Assembly: GCF_000177075.1 (NCBI RefSeq)
Contig: NZ_ADEG01000086.1
Location: 1-64,000, forward strand
Direction: 5' to 3'
DNA length: 64,000 nt
Source of the DNA: Hoylesella buccalis ATCC 35310
Lineage (GTDB): Bacteria > Bacteroidota > Bacteroidia > Bacteroidales > Bacteroidaceae
Shown here piece by piece: positions 16,704 to 26,045 of this stretch (its first letter is position 1; each line of letters begins with the position of its first letter). The notes under the pieces were generated by a model. The model was not told the DNA's origin, ran no database searches, and was given only the letters and a program-made list of their open reading frames with translations. The position numbers were made by a program, and so were the translations under genes.

Positions 16704-18422
16704 ATGAAAAAATATATATTTGGAACATTGCTTCTTTCTACGGCGCTGTTGTCGGGATGCTCACTGGATGAAACACCGAAGAGTGCATTTAGTGAAGAAG
16801 AAGCTTTCAAGTCTTCCACGCTGATTTATGCGAATTCTGTAGCCAACGTTTATTCGTCTATTGAAAATTATATCTATGGGCAAGATGCGGGTTCAATACA
16901 CACCCTGCAGCAATATTCAAGTGACGAATCAATGATACCTGGCCGACAAGGCGACTGGGTGGATGGCGGTAAGTGGCAAAATTTCTTTTTGCACAACTTC
17001 GATTCGTCTGTGGATATGTATCGAAATATCTGGAATCAGATATACACTATTATTGGGCAAAGTAATAAGGGCATCGATAAGTTAAATGGGTTACAGAATA
17101 ATGAAGACGCTGCTACTTATGTGTATGAGTTGCGTGCCTTGCGTGCCATCTTCTATTATTATTTGATGGACTTGTGGGGACAGGTGCCTTTGGTGACATC
17201 ATCTATAATTAATACCAATGATGTGGTTCAGAGTAATCGTGCGGATGTGTTCAAGTTTGTTGTATCTGAGCTTGAAGCCTGCTTGCCTCATTTGGCCGAT
17301 GACATGAGTCAGAATGAAGGGAAATATTATGGTCGCATTACCAAACCTGTGGTTTACATGTGCTTGGTCAAGTGTGCGATGAACTCACCTTTATATACCA
17401 TCAATCCTACATCGGCAACTAGTTATCAGGCTTTTGTTGGCAATGACATGAGTGGGAATAATACAGTGAGTGAAACGCTAGGAGCGAATGTTACAGAGTT
17501 GGGTAAGAAGGTAAGTATCACTGTTGATGGGAAAGCGCGTAATGCGTGGGAAACCGTGAAATATTGTGTGGAAAAGTTGGAAGCATTAGGTTATACTTTA
17601 CAGCCAAACTATGCAGACAATTTCACCATTAGCAACCAGAACTCTAAGGAGAACATCTTTACACGACCTAATGATGACAAGACTTACCGGTATTATGATT
17701 ATAACTTAATGCGCTCATTGCACTACAACCATGCGGGCGCTATCGGGTACAGTGCTTGGAACGGTGCCTGTGCCACTGTGTTTGCCATGAATGTTTATGG
17801 ATATGGAACGGCTGATGTTGACCCTCGCCTAAAGCTTAACTATTATACGGATAAGGACTACATGGAAGATACGGGAAAACCAGTGGAGGATGGAGCTACA
17901 GGACAAGATCTTGAATATTTGCCACTCAAGCCACAGGTTGACTTCCCCGCAGGTGCCAACGCGCATGACGTGAAATGTGCGGGAGCGCGCATGAAGAAGT
18001 ATCAACTTGACCTTACTTCGAGTACAAATGGTATTACAAACAATGACCTTGTGGTGTGGCGCTATGCAGATGCGTTGCTGTTAAAGGCCGAGGCTGAATA
18101 TCGTTTGGGTAATACGGGTGCGGCATTGGCTGCCATCAACACTGTTCGGGCACGTGTTGGCGCCCCAGCATTGACCTCTCTTACACTGAATGTTATTTCG
18201 AATGAACGTTTGAAAGAACTAGCTTGGGAGGGTGTGCGTCGTATGGATGCCATCCGATATGGTATCTTCACGCAGCCTACAAAAGATCGGTATGAAGGTG
18301 TGTGGCACAATGCTGTAGCAGGAAACTATCTGAATGATACACAAGGTTATACCACCATCTATCCCATTCCTTACGATGTGATGAGCTTGAATAAGAATCT
18401 GAAGCAAAATCCTGGATATTGA
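16704..18422 (+). CDS. SusD/RagB family surface lipoprotein
   Basis: This is a surface-exposed lipoprotein that forms the lid over the SusC barrel and captures substrate. The lipobox is LLSGC (Cys19). The helical TPR-like body contains YVYELRALRAIFYYYLMDLWGQVPLV, and the C-terminal family signature is ALLLKAEAEYRLGN, INTVRARVGAP, LAWEGVRRMDAIRYG and YPIPYDVMSLNKNLKQNPGY. The 572-residue length is normal. It pairs with the upstream SusC-like gene. A hairpin terminator follows at 18687. Confidence 0.93.
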   Translation: MKKYIFGTLLLSTALLSGCSLDETPKSAFSEEEAFKSSTLIYANSVANVYSSIENYIYGQDAGSIHTLQQYSSDESMIPGRQGDWVDGGKWQNFFLHNFDSSVDMYRNIWNQIYTIIGQSNKGIDKLNGLQNNEDAATYVYELRALRAIFYYYLMDLWGQVPLVTSSIINTNDVVQSNRADVFKFVVSELEACLPHLADDMSQNEGKYYGRITKPVVYMCLVKCAMNSPLYTINPTSATSYQAFVGNDMSGNNTVSETLGANVTELGKKVSITVDGKARNAWETVKYCVEKLEALGYTLQPNYADNFTISNQNSKENIFTRPNDDKTYRYYDYNLMRSLHYNHAGAIGYSAWNGACATVFAMNVYGYGTADVDPRLKLNYYTDKDYMEDTGKPVEDGATGQDLEYLPLKPQVDFPAGANAHDVKCAGARMKKYQLDLTSSTNGITNNDLVVWRYADALLLKAEAEYRLGNTGAALAAINTVRARVGAPALTSLTLNVISNERLKELAWEGVRRMDAIRYGIFTQPTKDRYEGVWHNAVAGNYLNDTQGYTTIYPIPYDVMSLNKNLKQNPGY

Positions 18423-18686
18423 GTAAAATCAATCTGAGTGAAGATTGTTAGTGGATTGCCTGCAAAGCCCCAGTGAATGTGTGTTTCTATGACACGGTTA
18501 GCCATTCACGGAGCTGAGCATCAATGGTTACATTCTCACGTCGATGTGGCTTTGCTGGGGTTCGCCAGTATCTTTCATGTATATATGACGCATCTCCCGA
18601 GTATATATAAAAGGTAATGGCGATAATCAACTTGCTTTATTTTAAAAGTCACACAGCATCAGGATAAGTTGTCTGTATAATCGGAA

Positions 18687-18727
18687 TGAACTCATGAATT
18701 TACTATTAATTCATGAGTTCATTTTAA
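18687..18727 (+). terminator. Hairpin terminator after the susD-like gene
   Basis: A 14-bp perfect stem (TGAACTCATGAATT, 18687-18700, with 18708-18721) with a 7-base loop is followed by TTTTAAATATTCTT. It lies 265 bases after the gene, so the operon has a long 3' tail. Confidence 0.65.
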
Positions 18728-18756
18728 ATATTCTTCCTTTTCACTATTTTTTTTCG

Positions 18757-18764
18757 TATATTTG
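18757..18764 (+). promoter_or_regulatory. -7 box of the otsAB promoter
   Basis: TATATTTG matches TAnnTTTG. The -33 region (TTCTTCCTTTTC) is poor, so the promoter may be weak or regulated. The start codon is 75 bases downstream. Confidence 0.5.
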
Positions 18765-18838
18765 CATAACAGCCTAAAGCGTGAAATGTAGGTAGCTGTT
18801 GTTGTTACTCATGTTTTAGGCGTCTAAAACAGAGGAAT

Positions 18839-21016
18839 ATGAAGCGGAAAAAATTGTTTATCGTGTCGAATCGTTTGCCTGTGAAGGCAAAGGAAATAAG
18901 TGAAGGACATTTTGAATTTGAACGTAGTGAAGGCGGCTTGGCAACGGGCTTGAACTCATTGCAAACCTCCTATGAACAGCATTGGATAGGATGGCCGGGC
19001 GTTTGTTTGAAACGGAAGGCCGATGAGAGGAAAATCAAGGAAGAGTTGGAGCAATTCAATTATCACCCGGTGTTCTTGAGTGCAACCCAATACAATAATT
19101 ATTATGAGGGGTACAGCAACAGTACCATCTGGCCCTTGTGCCACTATTTCTACGAGTTCTCCAAGTACCGTAGAGGTTTTTGGCAGGCTTATCAAGACGT
19201 GAACAGACTGTTCTGCAAGGAAGTACTCAAACATATTGATGACGATAGCATGATATGGGTGCAGGATTACCAGCTGATGTTGTTGCCTGGGATGTTGCGT
19301 GATGGGAAGGCATCGTTGAAGATAGGCTATTTTCATCATATTCCCTTCCCCTCCTATGAGTTGTTTAGGGTGCTGCCCGAGCGTCGTAACTTGTTGAGAG
19401 GACTGCTGGGTGCCGACTTCATTGCTTTCCATACCCACGACTACATGCGACATTTCATCAGTGCCGTGGAGCGTACTTTGCATCTTGAATTCAAGTTAAA
19501 CGAAGTCATGGTTGATGGTCGTGCTGTGCATGTGGATGCCTTACCAATGGGCATCAACTACGAGTTGTATCATGAAGCTCCAAAGAAACGCCCTGTGAAG
19601 GATGCCATAAAACGTATGAAGAGTCAGTTTGGTAAACACAAAATCATTTTATCCGTAGACCGATTGGATTACAGCAAGGGCATCTTGCATCGACTGGTGG
19701 GCTTTGAAACGTTCTTGGAAAAACATCCTGAGTATCAAAACAAGGTGACGTTGGCCATGATTATTGTGCCTTCGCGCGACAAAGTGAGCAGTTATGCTGA
19801 GATGAAACGGCGCATTGATGAGCGCATTGGTGCCATCAATGGCAAATATGCAGGCATCGGTTGGACACCCGTATGTTATTACTATCACGCTTTTCCTTTC
19901 GAAGATTTGGTGGCGATGTACAAGTTGGCTGATGTCGCTTTGGTCACTCCGCTGCGTGATGGTATGAATTTGGTGGCTAAGGAGTATGTCGCTACGAAAG
20001 ACAATGACCTTGGTGTATTGATATTGAGCGAGATGGCCGGTGCGTCTTCTGAGCTTTCGGATGCCATCCAAATCAACCCGAATGATACCGACCAGATTAG
20101 CATGGCCATCTGCGAGGCGCTGGAAATGCCTGAAGAGGAGCAGAAAGAACGATTGCAGAACATGCAAGACATTGTTGGTAAGCAGAGCGTTAAGAAATGG
20201 GCAGGCGACTTTGTAGATGCGTGGAAAGAAGTTATTGAGCGCAATGAAACGCTCATGAAGAAATATATCTCTAAGAGAGTATTCTCGGACATCAAGCAAA
20301 AGTACAATGCCAGCAAACATAGACTTATCATGTTGGACTATGACGGTACATTGGCTGCTTTCCGTAGAGATCCTGAAAAAGCATCTCCTACCACCGAGGT
20401 GAAGAACATGTTGCGGAAACTGTGTGATGACGAACGCAATACGGTGGTCATCAACAGTGGTCGCGATCACCGTACACTTGATAAGTGGTTGGGCGACTTG
20501 CCGCTGTCGTTTGCGGCCGAGCATGGTGCGTTCTATAAGGAAAACGGCGAGTGGCACGAGAATGTAGAGCCTCAGGCATGGGATGAACGGCTCATGAGCA
20601 TCCTTCGCGAATTTGAGGACAAAACACCTAACTCGCGTCTGGAGGTTAAAGCAACGGCCGTGGCATGGCATTATCGTAAGGTGGACAATTGGATAGGGAT
20701 GTTTAGGGCGCAACAGTTGATGCATGCCTTGATACCTATATGCTCTCAAAACAACCTCCAGATTATGCGAGGCAACAAGATTGTGGAAGTAAAGCCTGCC
20801 GAATATTCAAAAGGCTCGGAAGTACAGCGTATCTTGAATCAACGTTCTTATGATTTTATCTTAGCCATTGGCGATGACGTGACCGATGAGGATATGTTCA
20901 GGGCTTTACCAGAAGAAGCCGTGACTATCAAGGTGGGTTATGCTTGTGATGATGCCCGTTATAATCTGTTGGGACAGAAAGATGTACTGCCTTTCTTGAA
21001 CAATTTGCTGTCGTGA
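18839..21016 (+). CDS. Bifunctional trehalose-6-phosphate synthase/phosphatase (OtsA-OtsB fusion)
   Basis: The N-terminal part (about 1-470) is a GT20 trehalose-6-phosphate synthase that joins UDP- or other NDP-glucose to glucose-6-phosphate. It has SNRLPV, EGGLATGL, WVQDYQLMLLPGMLR, FFHHIPFPSYELFRVLP-like residues, SVDRLDYSKGI and PLRDGMNLVAKEYVA. The C-terminal part (about 490-725) is a HAD phosphatase giving trehalose: D500 and D502 in LDYDGTL, INSGRDHRTLDKW, EHGAFYKE and GDDVTDEDMF. All key motifs are intact and no frameshift is seen, so both activities are expected. The next gene is a GH15 hydrolase 122 bases downstream. Confidence 0.95.
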   Translation: MKRKKLFIVSNRLPVKAKEISEGHFEFERSEGGLATGLNSLQTSYEQHWIGWPGVCLKRKADERKIKEELEQFNYHPVFLSATQYNNYYEGYSNSTIWPLCHYFYEFSKYRRGFWQAYQDVNRLFCKEVLKHIDDDSMIWVQDYQLMLLPGMLRDGKASLKIGYFHHIPFPSYELFRVLPERRNLLRGLLGADFIAFHTHDYMRHFISAVERTLHLEFKLNEVMVDGRAVHVDALPMGINYELYHEAPKKRPVKDAIKRMKSQFGKHKIILSVDRLDYSKGILHRLVGFETFLEKHPEYQNKVTLAMIIVPSRDKVSSYAEMKRRIDERIGAINGKYAGIGWTPVCYYYHAFPFEDLVAMYKLADVALVTPLRDGMNLVAKEYVATKDNDLGVLILSEMAGASSELSDAIQINPNDTDQISMAICEALEMPEEEQKERLQNMQDIVGKQSVKKWAGDFVDAWKEVIERNETLMKKYISKRVFSDIKQKYNASKHRLIMLDYDGTLAAFRRDPEKASPTTEVKNMLRKLCDDERNTVVINSGRDHRTLDKWLGDLPLSFAAEHGAFYKENGEWHENVEPQAWDERLMSILREFEDKTPNSRLEVKATAVAWHYRKVDNWIGMFRAQQLMHALIPICSQNNLQIMRGNKIVEVKPAEYSKGSEVQRILNQRSYDFILAIGDDVTDEDMFRALPEEAVTIKVGYACDDARYNLLGQKDVLPFLNNLLS

Positions 21017-21138
21017 ACATGAGGCTTGTGCTGAACAAGACTTTGATTAACTCATCTATAAAAAGCAGTCAGTGCTTGGTTTAAAACTAATTTGACTGTC
21101 GAAACATTATCTAAAACAAACTGACAACCAATCAAAAT

Positions 21139-22920
21139 ATGAAATTAAACTACGGCGTGATAGGCAACAGTTGTACGGCGGCATTGGTCTCTGACCGTGC
21201 CTCTATAGACTGGCTTTGTATGCCTAATTTTGACTCTCCATCGGTCTTTGCATCTTTGTTGGATCAAGAAAAGGGAGGGTCGTTTGGCTTCGAAGTAGGA
21301 GAAGAGTACGAAGTGACACAGGCCTATATACCGCATACCAATATATTGTCGACGACATTCACCTCGGATGAAGGGTCCTTCGCTGTCGTTGATTTCATGC
21401 CTTGTTACCGAAAGGATCATAGTGATGAAAACTACAACCCGGCTGAGGTGTACCGGTATATCCGGCTGCTCAGCGGGCATCCAAAGTTTGCAGTCAACTA
21501 TCAACCCCGTCCTGATTATGCCCGTGGTAAGACCATCTATAACATGACGGAGCAATATATAGAATCAATGTCGTCATCCAACAACAAAGACCGACAGTAT
21601 CTGTATTCTTCCCTCCCGTTGCAAGACGTCTTGGATGGAGTTGTCTTCGAACTTGAGAAAGATGAATTCTTCTTGTTGGCATCCAATGAGAAGGTGGTTA
21701 AGATAGATCTTGAACGGGAGAAGATGGATTATTGTCGGACGTTGGTCTATTGGCTGAACTGGTCGAATATGACAAAGAAGTTCACCCACTATAACGATGT
21801 CATCGAGCGAAGTTTCCTAACCTTGAAACTGTTGTCCTTTTACAATGGTGCCGTGCTCGCGGCTTTGACCACCAGCCTGCCCGAAACGCCTGGAGAAGTG
21901 CGCAATTGGGATTACCGCTTTTGCTGGCTGAGGGATGCATCGATGACCATTGAGACGCACATCAACTTGGGACATACCCGTTCTGCAAAGCGCTTCATGC
22001 GGTTCGTGGAGTCTACCTTCGTGGGCAATCATAACGGTTTTCAAATCATGTATGGCATCAGAGGAGAACGCGACTTGGTGGAAGAACATCTGGACCACTT
22101 CTCCGGCTATCTTAATTCAAAGCCCGTTCGAATTGGTAACGCGGCCTATCATCAGAAGCAAAACGACTCATTTGGCTACCTCATGAATCTGATTTACCAG
22201 TATTTCAGTCTGATACCTGGTTCGTTAGACGATGTGGAGAATCTCTGGGACATGGTGAAAAACATCATGCGAACCGTCATAGACGACTGGCGCAAACCCG
22301 ATAAGGGTATCTGGGAGATTCGTGGTGAGGCTCAGCACTTTGTTTCTTCAAAGGTGATGTGCTGGGTGGCATTAGACCGTGGAGTGCGAATTGCCTCGCT
22401 CTTGGAGAAGTACGACTACGCAAAACGCTGGCGTGAAGAGGCCGATAAGGTGAAAGATGACGTGTGGGCGAACGGCTGGAATGAGCAGTTGCAGAGCTTT
22501 ACGCAAGCCTATGGCAGCACCTCGCTCGACTCTTCATTGCTGCTCATGGAGCATTATGGCTTTATCAATGCCGACGACATCTATTTCCATAAAACGGTAA
22601 AAGCCATCAAGAAAGCACTCTTCCACAACGGTTTGATGTACCGATACAACGTGGAAGACGATTTCGGACAGCCCAAGTCGGCCTTTACCATCTGCACGTT
22701 TTGGTTGATTCGGGCTTTGTTTGTCACGGGTGAGAAGGAGGAAGCCCGCAGCTTGTTCGACGAGTTGCTCACTTATTCGAACCATCTGGGGCTGTTCAGT
22801 GAGGACCTTGATTTTGAAACCAAAGAGCAACTTGGTAATTTTCCGCAGGCTTACTCACATTTAGCGCTGATTAACACCGCACTGCTTTTTACCGAAGAAG
22901 TGAAAAGCATGCACCTATAG
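21139..22920 (+). CDS. Glycoside hydrolase family 15 protein (glucoamylase- or trehalase-like)
   Basis: This is a 593-residue cytoplasmic alpha/alpha-barrel inverting glycosidase of family GH15. The family start YGVIGNSCTAALVSDRASID, WLCMPNFDSPSVFASLLD and the central NWDYRFCWLRDAS (NWDYR 256-260) are typical. The conserved RGEAQHFVSSKVMCWVALDRG and LGNFPQAYSHLALINTA lie near the C terminus and include the region of the catalytic base. Bacterial members of this form include glucoamylases and trehalases. The position right after otsAB suggests trehalose or a related glucoside as substrate, but sequence alone does not decide this. There is no signal peptide. Confidence 0.88.
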   Translation: MKLNYGVIGNSCTAALVSDRASIDWLCMPNFDSPSVFASLLDQEKGGSFGFEVGEEYEVTQAYIPHTNILSTTFTSDEGSFAVVDFMPCYRKDHSDENYNPAEVYRYIRLLSGHPKFAVNYQPRPDYARGKTIYNMTEQYIESMSSSNNKDRQYLYSSLPLQDVLDGVVFELEKDEFFLLASNEKVVKIDLEREKMDYCRTLVYWLNWSNMTKKFTHYNDVIERSFLTLKLLSFYNGAVLAALTTSLPETPGEVRNWDYRFCWLRDASMTIETHINLGHTRSAKRFMRFVESTFVGNHNGFQIMYGIRGERDLVEEHLDHFSGYLNSKPVRIGNAAYHQKQNDSFGYLMNLIYQYFSLIPGSLDDVENLWDMVKNIMRTVIDDWRKPDKGIWEIRGEAQHFVSSKVMCWVALDRGVRIASLLEKYDYAKRWREEADKVKDDVWANGWNEQLQSFTQAYGSTSLDSSLLLMEHYGFINADDIYFHKTVKAIKKALFHNGLMYRYNVEDDFGQPKSAFTICTFWLIRALFVTGEKEEARSLFDELLTYSNHLGLFSEDLDFETKEQLGNFPQAYSHLALINTALLFTEEVKSMHL

Positions 22921-22947
22921 TATAAACCTTAAATAACGAAGAATGAG

Positions 22948-23667
22948 ATGAAACGAATGACAATGTACGCCGTGGGCATGGCTCTGATGGGCCTCTCACT
23001 GGTTTCATGTAGCACCAGTTCTGGGGAAAAGCAAAATACAGTTGCCGTCATGGGGACGGGAACCGTATGGGCGCGGCCCGACATGGCGCAGATTAACGTC
23101 AGCTTCGCCCATACGGCGGCAACCACCCAGGAAGCAAAGAAGTTGGCCGATCAGACGCTGAAAGCAATAACCAAAATCTTGCAGGAGGAGAAAATTGACA
23201 TTAAAAACCTGAAGACAACCGCCCTCAGTTATCAAGCTGACTATGAGTACAGAAACGGTCGGCGTGTACTCTTGGGACAGAGCGCACAGCAAAACGTCGA
23301 GATTACCGTCAGGAATATTGTCAAAGTTGGCGGACGTCTTTCAACGTTGTTGGATAAGTTGGCTGACATCAGCAACGTGGAAATCAATGACATCAGCTTT
23401 GACATCGATGAGAAAGCAGAATTGTTCAAGAAAAGTCGCGAGCTGGCTTATCGTAAAGCGCATGAAAAGGCCGAACAGTATGCGGCATTATGTGGCAGGA
23501 AGTTGGGCAAGGTGGTTACCATTGTAGAAAACAGCGTAGGTGACGTTTCGTCTGCCTTGTTGAGTAATCGTGCAAAACTTGAGTACAAATCAAACGACAT
23601 GGCGACAGTTCCAACGGGTCAAAACGAAATCAGCACAGATGTACAGGTGGTCTTCTCATTGAAATAG
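22948..23667 (+). CDS. SIMPL domain (DUF541) lipoprotein
   Basis: This is a 239-residue exported protein with a lipobox-like LSLVSCS near residue 20, so it is probably a lipoprotein. The SIMPL/DUF541 domain follows: VAVMGTGTVWARPDMAQINVSF, LKTTALSYQADYEY, VEITVRNIVKVGGRLSTLLDKLADIS, and AYRKAHEKAEQYAALCGRKLGKVVTI. Family members are periplasmic or envelope proteins of unclear function, some linked to oxidative stress or kinase interaction. It starts 27 bases after the GH15 gene and may be co-transcribed. Confidence 0.88.
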   Translation: MKRMTMYAVGMALMGLSLVSCSTSSGEKQNTVAVMGTGTVWARPDMAQINVSFAHTAATTQEAKKLADQTLKAITKILQEEKIDIKNLKTTALSYQADYEYRNGRRVLLGQSAQQNVEITVRNIVKVGGRLSTLLDKLADISNVEINDISFDIDEKAELFKKSRELAYRKAHEKAEQYAALCGRKLGKVVTIVENSVGDVSSALLSNRAKLEYKSNDMATVPTGQNEISTDVQVVFSLK

Positions 23668-23867
23668 TGAGGCAGCCCACATCCTGTGTTTGCAAACACT
23701 CTAATGATACAAATGTTTGTTGTCAAGAAAATTCGTGCATATTGAATGTCATGTTTCTTGTTTTTTAACCGTTCAACCATATACGTTGCATCTTGTTGGT
23801 GCTTGGCTACTTTTTCGTTGGGCAAACCCTATGGCTTGACGTAAATATTAAAATGTAATCTAAAAAC

Positions 23868-23898
23868 TTTGCTGTTTGATAAATAAGTCGTAATTTTG
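23868..23898 (+). promoter_or_regulatory. Promoter of rpsU
   Basis: TTTG at 23868-23871 and TAATTTTG at 23891-23898 are 19 bases apart. A small palindrome, GGTGgcgtgatgtCACC, lies in the leader at about 23911-23926. Confidence 0.75.
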
Positions 23899-23965
23899 CA
23901 CCCGCATTTGGTGGCGTGATGTCACCATGCAACATAATAAACTATAAACAATTAAAAAGAACAAC

Positions 23966-24157
23966 ATGATTATCGTACCAGTAAAAGATGGTGAAAACAT
24001 CGAAAGGGCTCTTAAAAAATTCAAGAGAAAATTCGATAAAACCGGTGTGTCTAAAGAGTTGCGTGCTCGTCAGCAGTACAACAAGCCGTCGGTTTTGAAG
24101 CGCCTGAAGATGGAACGTGCCATCTACATACAGAAGTTGCGCGACGCAGAAGAGTAA
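23966..24157 (+). CDS. rpsU: 30S ribosomal protein S21
   Basis: A 63-residue basic protein of the small ribosomal subunit. It opens MIIVPVKDGENIERALKKFKRKFDKTGV and contains KELRARQQYNKPSVLKRLKMERA, as in Bacteroidetes S21. In this phylum S21 helps sequester the anti-Shine-Dalgarno on the ribosome, in keeping with the lack of Shine-Dalgarno sequences before most genes here. It has its own promoter and is followed by the Xer-type gene, the usual order in the phylum. Confidence 0.95.
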   Translation: MIIVPVKDGENIERALKKFKRKFDKTGVSKELRARQQYNKPSVLKRLKMERAIYIQKLRDAEE

Positions 24158-24292
24158 AATCTTCTAAAAAATTTGGTAGTTTAAATTAATTTCCTTATTT
24201 TCGTTGCAAAATCTGTTGCTGCTCTCTTTGAGAGGACATGCATTCTTTCGAGAGAATGAAGCTTCAGAAGCAATACTTCAACGGAAGGCGTC

Positions 24293-25171
24293 ATGATAGA
24301 AGAGTTTTTGAACTACCTGAGATTTGAGAAAAATCGCTCAACGCTTACAGCTAAAAGCTACGGCGATGACCTGAGGGCCTTTGAACGCTATTTTCAAGGC
24401 TTAGGGGATCAAATCACATGGGAGTCGGTAGACTCGGATATCATCCGCGGTTGGATGGAGGATATGATGGATCGTGGGAACAGTGCCACTTCAATTTGCA
24501 GAAGATTGAGTGCATTGCGTTCCCTCTATCGCTATTCCCTTTCTCGAGGCCTGGTTCAGGTCAATCCCACCCTGCGTATAGAACGTCCCAAGATGGGTAA
24601 ACCCTTACCGCAGTTTTTGAAAGAATCAGAAATGGATGAGCTGCTGGATGCCAGCACATGGGATACCAGCTATCAAGATGCCCTCGCGCGTACCATTATT
24701 ATTACTTTTTATGAAACTGGTATGCGGTTGGCGGAACTGATAGGGTTGGATGATGTTTCAGTAGATTTTGTCAACCGGCAGTTTAAAGTCCTGGGAAAAA
24801 GGAATAAACAGCGACTGGTTCCATTTGGTGATGAATTGTATCAAGTTCTTCAGGAGTATTTGAATCAGCGTAACGAACAAATCGTGCGAAAGTCGAAGGC
24901 CTTCTTTTTGAGCAGAAACGGTGTACGGATGAATCATAACCAAGTAAGGTATCTTGTGAAGAAGAATCTGTCACTGGTTAGCACGTTGAAGAAACGTACA
25001 CCGCACGTGCTTAGACACACCTTTGCAACCACGATGCTCAACAATGGGGCAGGACTTGAGAACGTGCAAAAGTTGCTAGGGCATGAAAGTCTGGAGACAA
25101 CCGAAATCTATACGCATACGACGTTTGAGCAGTTGAAGAAAGTCTATGAGAAGGCTCATCCCCGAGCTTAA
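24293..25171 (+). CDS. Tyrosine recombinase of the XerC/XerD type
   Basis: This is a 292-residue site-specific recombinase, probably one of the housekeeping Xer proteins that resolve chromosome dimers at dif. An N-terminal SAM-like core-binding domain (FLNYLRFEKNRSTLTAKSYGDDL) precedes the catalytic domain with R145 (TGMRLAEL), H238, R241 (HVLRHTF), H264 (LGHESLETT) and nucleophile Y273 (IYTH). All catalytic residues are present. The stable location between rpsU and hpf, together with the size, argues for a chromosomal Xer and against a phage integrase. XerC or XerD cannot be decided by eye. Confidence 0.93.
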   Translation: MIEEFLNYLRFEKNRSTLTAKSYGDDLRAFERYFQGLGDQITWESVDSDIIRGWMEDMMDRGNSATSICRRLSALRSLYRYSLSRGLVQVNPTLRIERPKMGKPLPQFLKESEMDELLDASTWDTSYQDALARTIIITFYETGMRLAELIGLDDVSVDFVNRQFKVLGKRNKQRLVPFGDELYQVLQEYLNQRNEQIVRKSKAFFLSRNGVRMNHNQVRYLVKKNLSLVSTLKKRTPHVLRHTFATTMLNNGAGLENVQKLLGHESLETTEIYTHTTFEQLKKVYEKAHPRA

Positions 25172-25197
25172 CCTTTTTAAAAATAATAGGAGGTATT

Positions 25198-25497
25198 ATG
25201 GAAATTAAGATTCAGTCAATTCATTTTGACACTACCGAGAAATTGGAAGCCTTTATAGAAAAAAAAGTAGGCAAGTTAGAAAAAACATTGGAAGATATTC
25301 GGAAAGTAGAGGTGCAACTGAAATTAATCAAGCCAGCAACTGCATTGAATAAGCAGACAGCCATAACGGTAGCCGTTCCTGGCAGTACATTGTTTGTGGA
25401 GAAAACTTGTGATACATTTGAAGAGGGCATTGACCTCTGTGTAGACGCTATGCGGGTTCAGATCTCCAAATACAAAGAAAAAATGCGGGCGCATTAA
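25198..25497 (+). CDS. hpf: Ribosome hibernation-promoting factor (HPF/RaiA family)
   Basis: A 99-residue protein of the S30AE family that binds the small ribosomal subunit and stabilises idle ribosomes in stationary phase. The beta-alpha-beta start MEIKIQSIHFDTTEKLEAFIEKKVGKLEKTL and later CDTFEEGIDLCVDAMRVQISKYKEK fit the short form, without the C-terminal dimerisation domain of the long form. An unusually good GGAGG lies 5-9 bases before the ATG. It is 26 bases after the Xer gene. Confidence 0.93.
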   Translation: MEIKIQSIHFDTTEKLEAFIEKKVGKLEKTLEDIRKVEVQLKLIKPATALNKQTAITVAVPGSTLFVEKTCDTFEEGIDLCVDAMRVQISKYKEKMRAH

Positions 25498-25514
25498 AAA
25501 AAAATCAAAAAAGC

Positions 25515-25545
25515 TTTGGCGATTAAAAAATAATCCCTATCTTTG
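25515..25545 (+). promoter_or_regulatory. Promoter of the tRNA-tuf operon
   Basis: TTTG at 25515-25518 and TATCTTTG at 25538-25545 are 19 bases apart, a near-consensus Bacteroidetes promoter. The first tRNA starts about 50 bases on. Confidence 0.8.
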
Positions 25546-25597
25546 CAGCCGTTTTACAACACGTCATAAGCGAGTGGTTTGACGGCTGCATAGAATC

Positions 25598-25671
25598 GCC
25601 TCTTTAGCTCAGTTGGCCAGAGCACGTGATTTGTAATCTCGGGGTCGTTGGTTCGAATCCGACAAGAGGCT
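25598..25671 (+). tRNA. tRNA-Thr (anticodon TGT)
   Basis: Acceptor GCCTCTT/AAGAGGC, anticodon loop TTTGTAA, T-arm GGTTCGAATCC, discriminator T. First of four clustered tRNAs. Confidence 0.95.
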
Positions 25672-25709
25672 CTCCAACAAAAGGAAGTACGAGTTGTAAA
25701 AACAAAAAA

Positions 25710-25792
25710 GGGTAGTTACCAGAGTGGCCAAATGGGGCAGACTGTAAATCTGCTGTCTTTCGACTTCGGTGGTTCGAATCCATCACTACCCA
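25710..25792 (+). tRNA. tRNA-Tyr (anticodon GTA)
   Basis: Acceptor GGGTAGT/ACTACCC, anticodon loop CTGTAAA, and a long variable arm as expected for a class II tRNA-Tyr. Discriminator A. Confidence 0.95.
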
Positions 25793-25808
25793 CTCAGTAG
25801 AAGTTTTT

Positions 25809-25881
25809 GCGGAAATAGCTCAGTTGATAGAGCACTAGCCTTCCAAGCTGGGGGTCGCGGGTTTGAGCCCCGTTTTCCGCT
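25809..25881 (+). tRNA. tRNA-Gly (anticodon TCC)
   Basis: Acceptor GCGGAAA/TTTCCGC, anticodon loop CTTCCAA, T-loop GTTTGAGCC, discriminator T. Confidence 0.95.
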
Positions 25882-25887
25882 CTCACT

Positions 25888-25959
<72 letters not shown>

Positions 25960-26045
25960 CTACTTCGGTTCTATTTTATAGATCCTTTGTAGAAAAACAG
26001 ATAAAACTTTTGACTATTCATTTATATAAATAAAAAAGAAAAGCT

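Larger units (their letters stand above)
18423..18838. other. Intergenic region with terminator and otsAB promoter
   Basis: About 415 bases without a gene. It contains a weak 8-bp long-range pairing (18462-18469 with 18548-18555), the hairpin at 18687-18721 and a -7 box at 18757-18764. Nothing else is recognised. Confidence 0.6.

Noticed and set aside
19649-20749. 366-residue open frame antisense to otsAB
   Set aside because: Shadow frame. The plus-strand protein has all its motifs.
24293-25171. Phage or island integrase
   Set aside because: The gene lies in the conserved rpsU-hpf-tuf context, far from the accessory island, and has the size of a chromosomal Xer recombinase.
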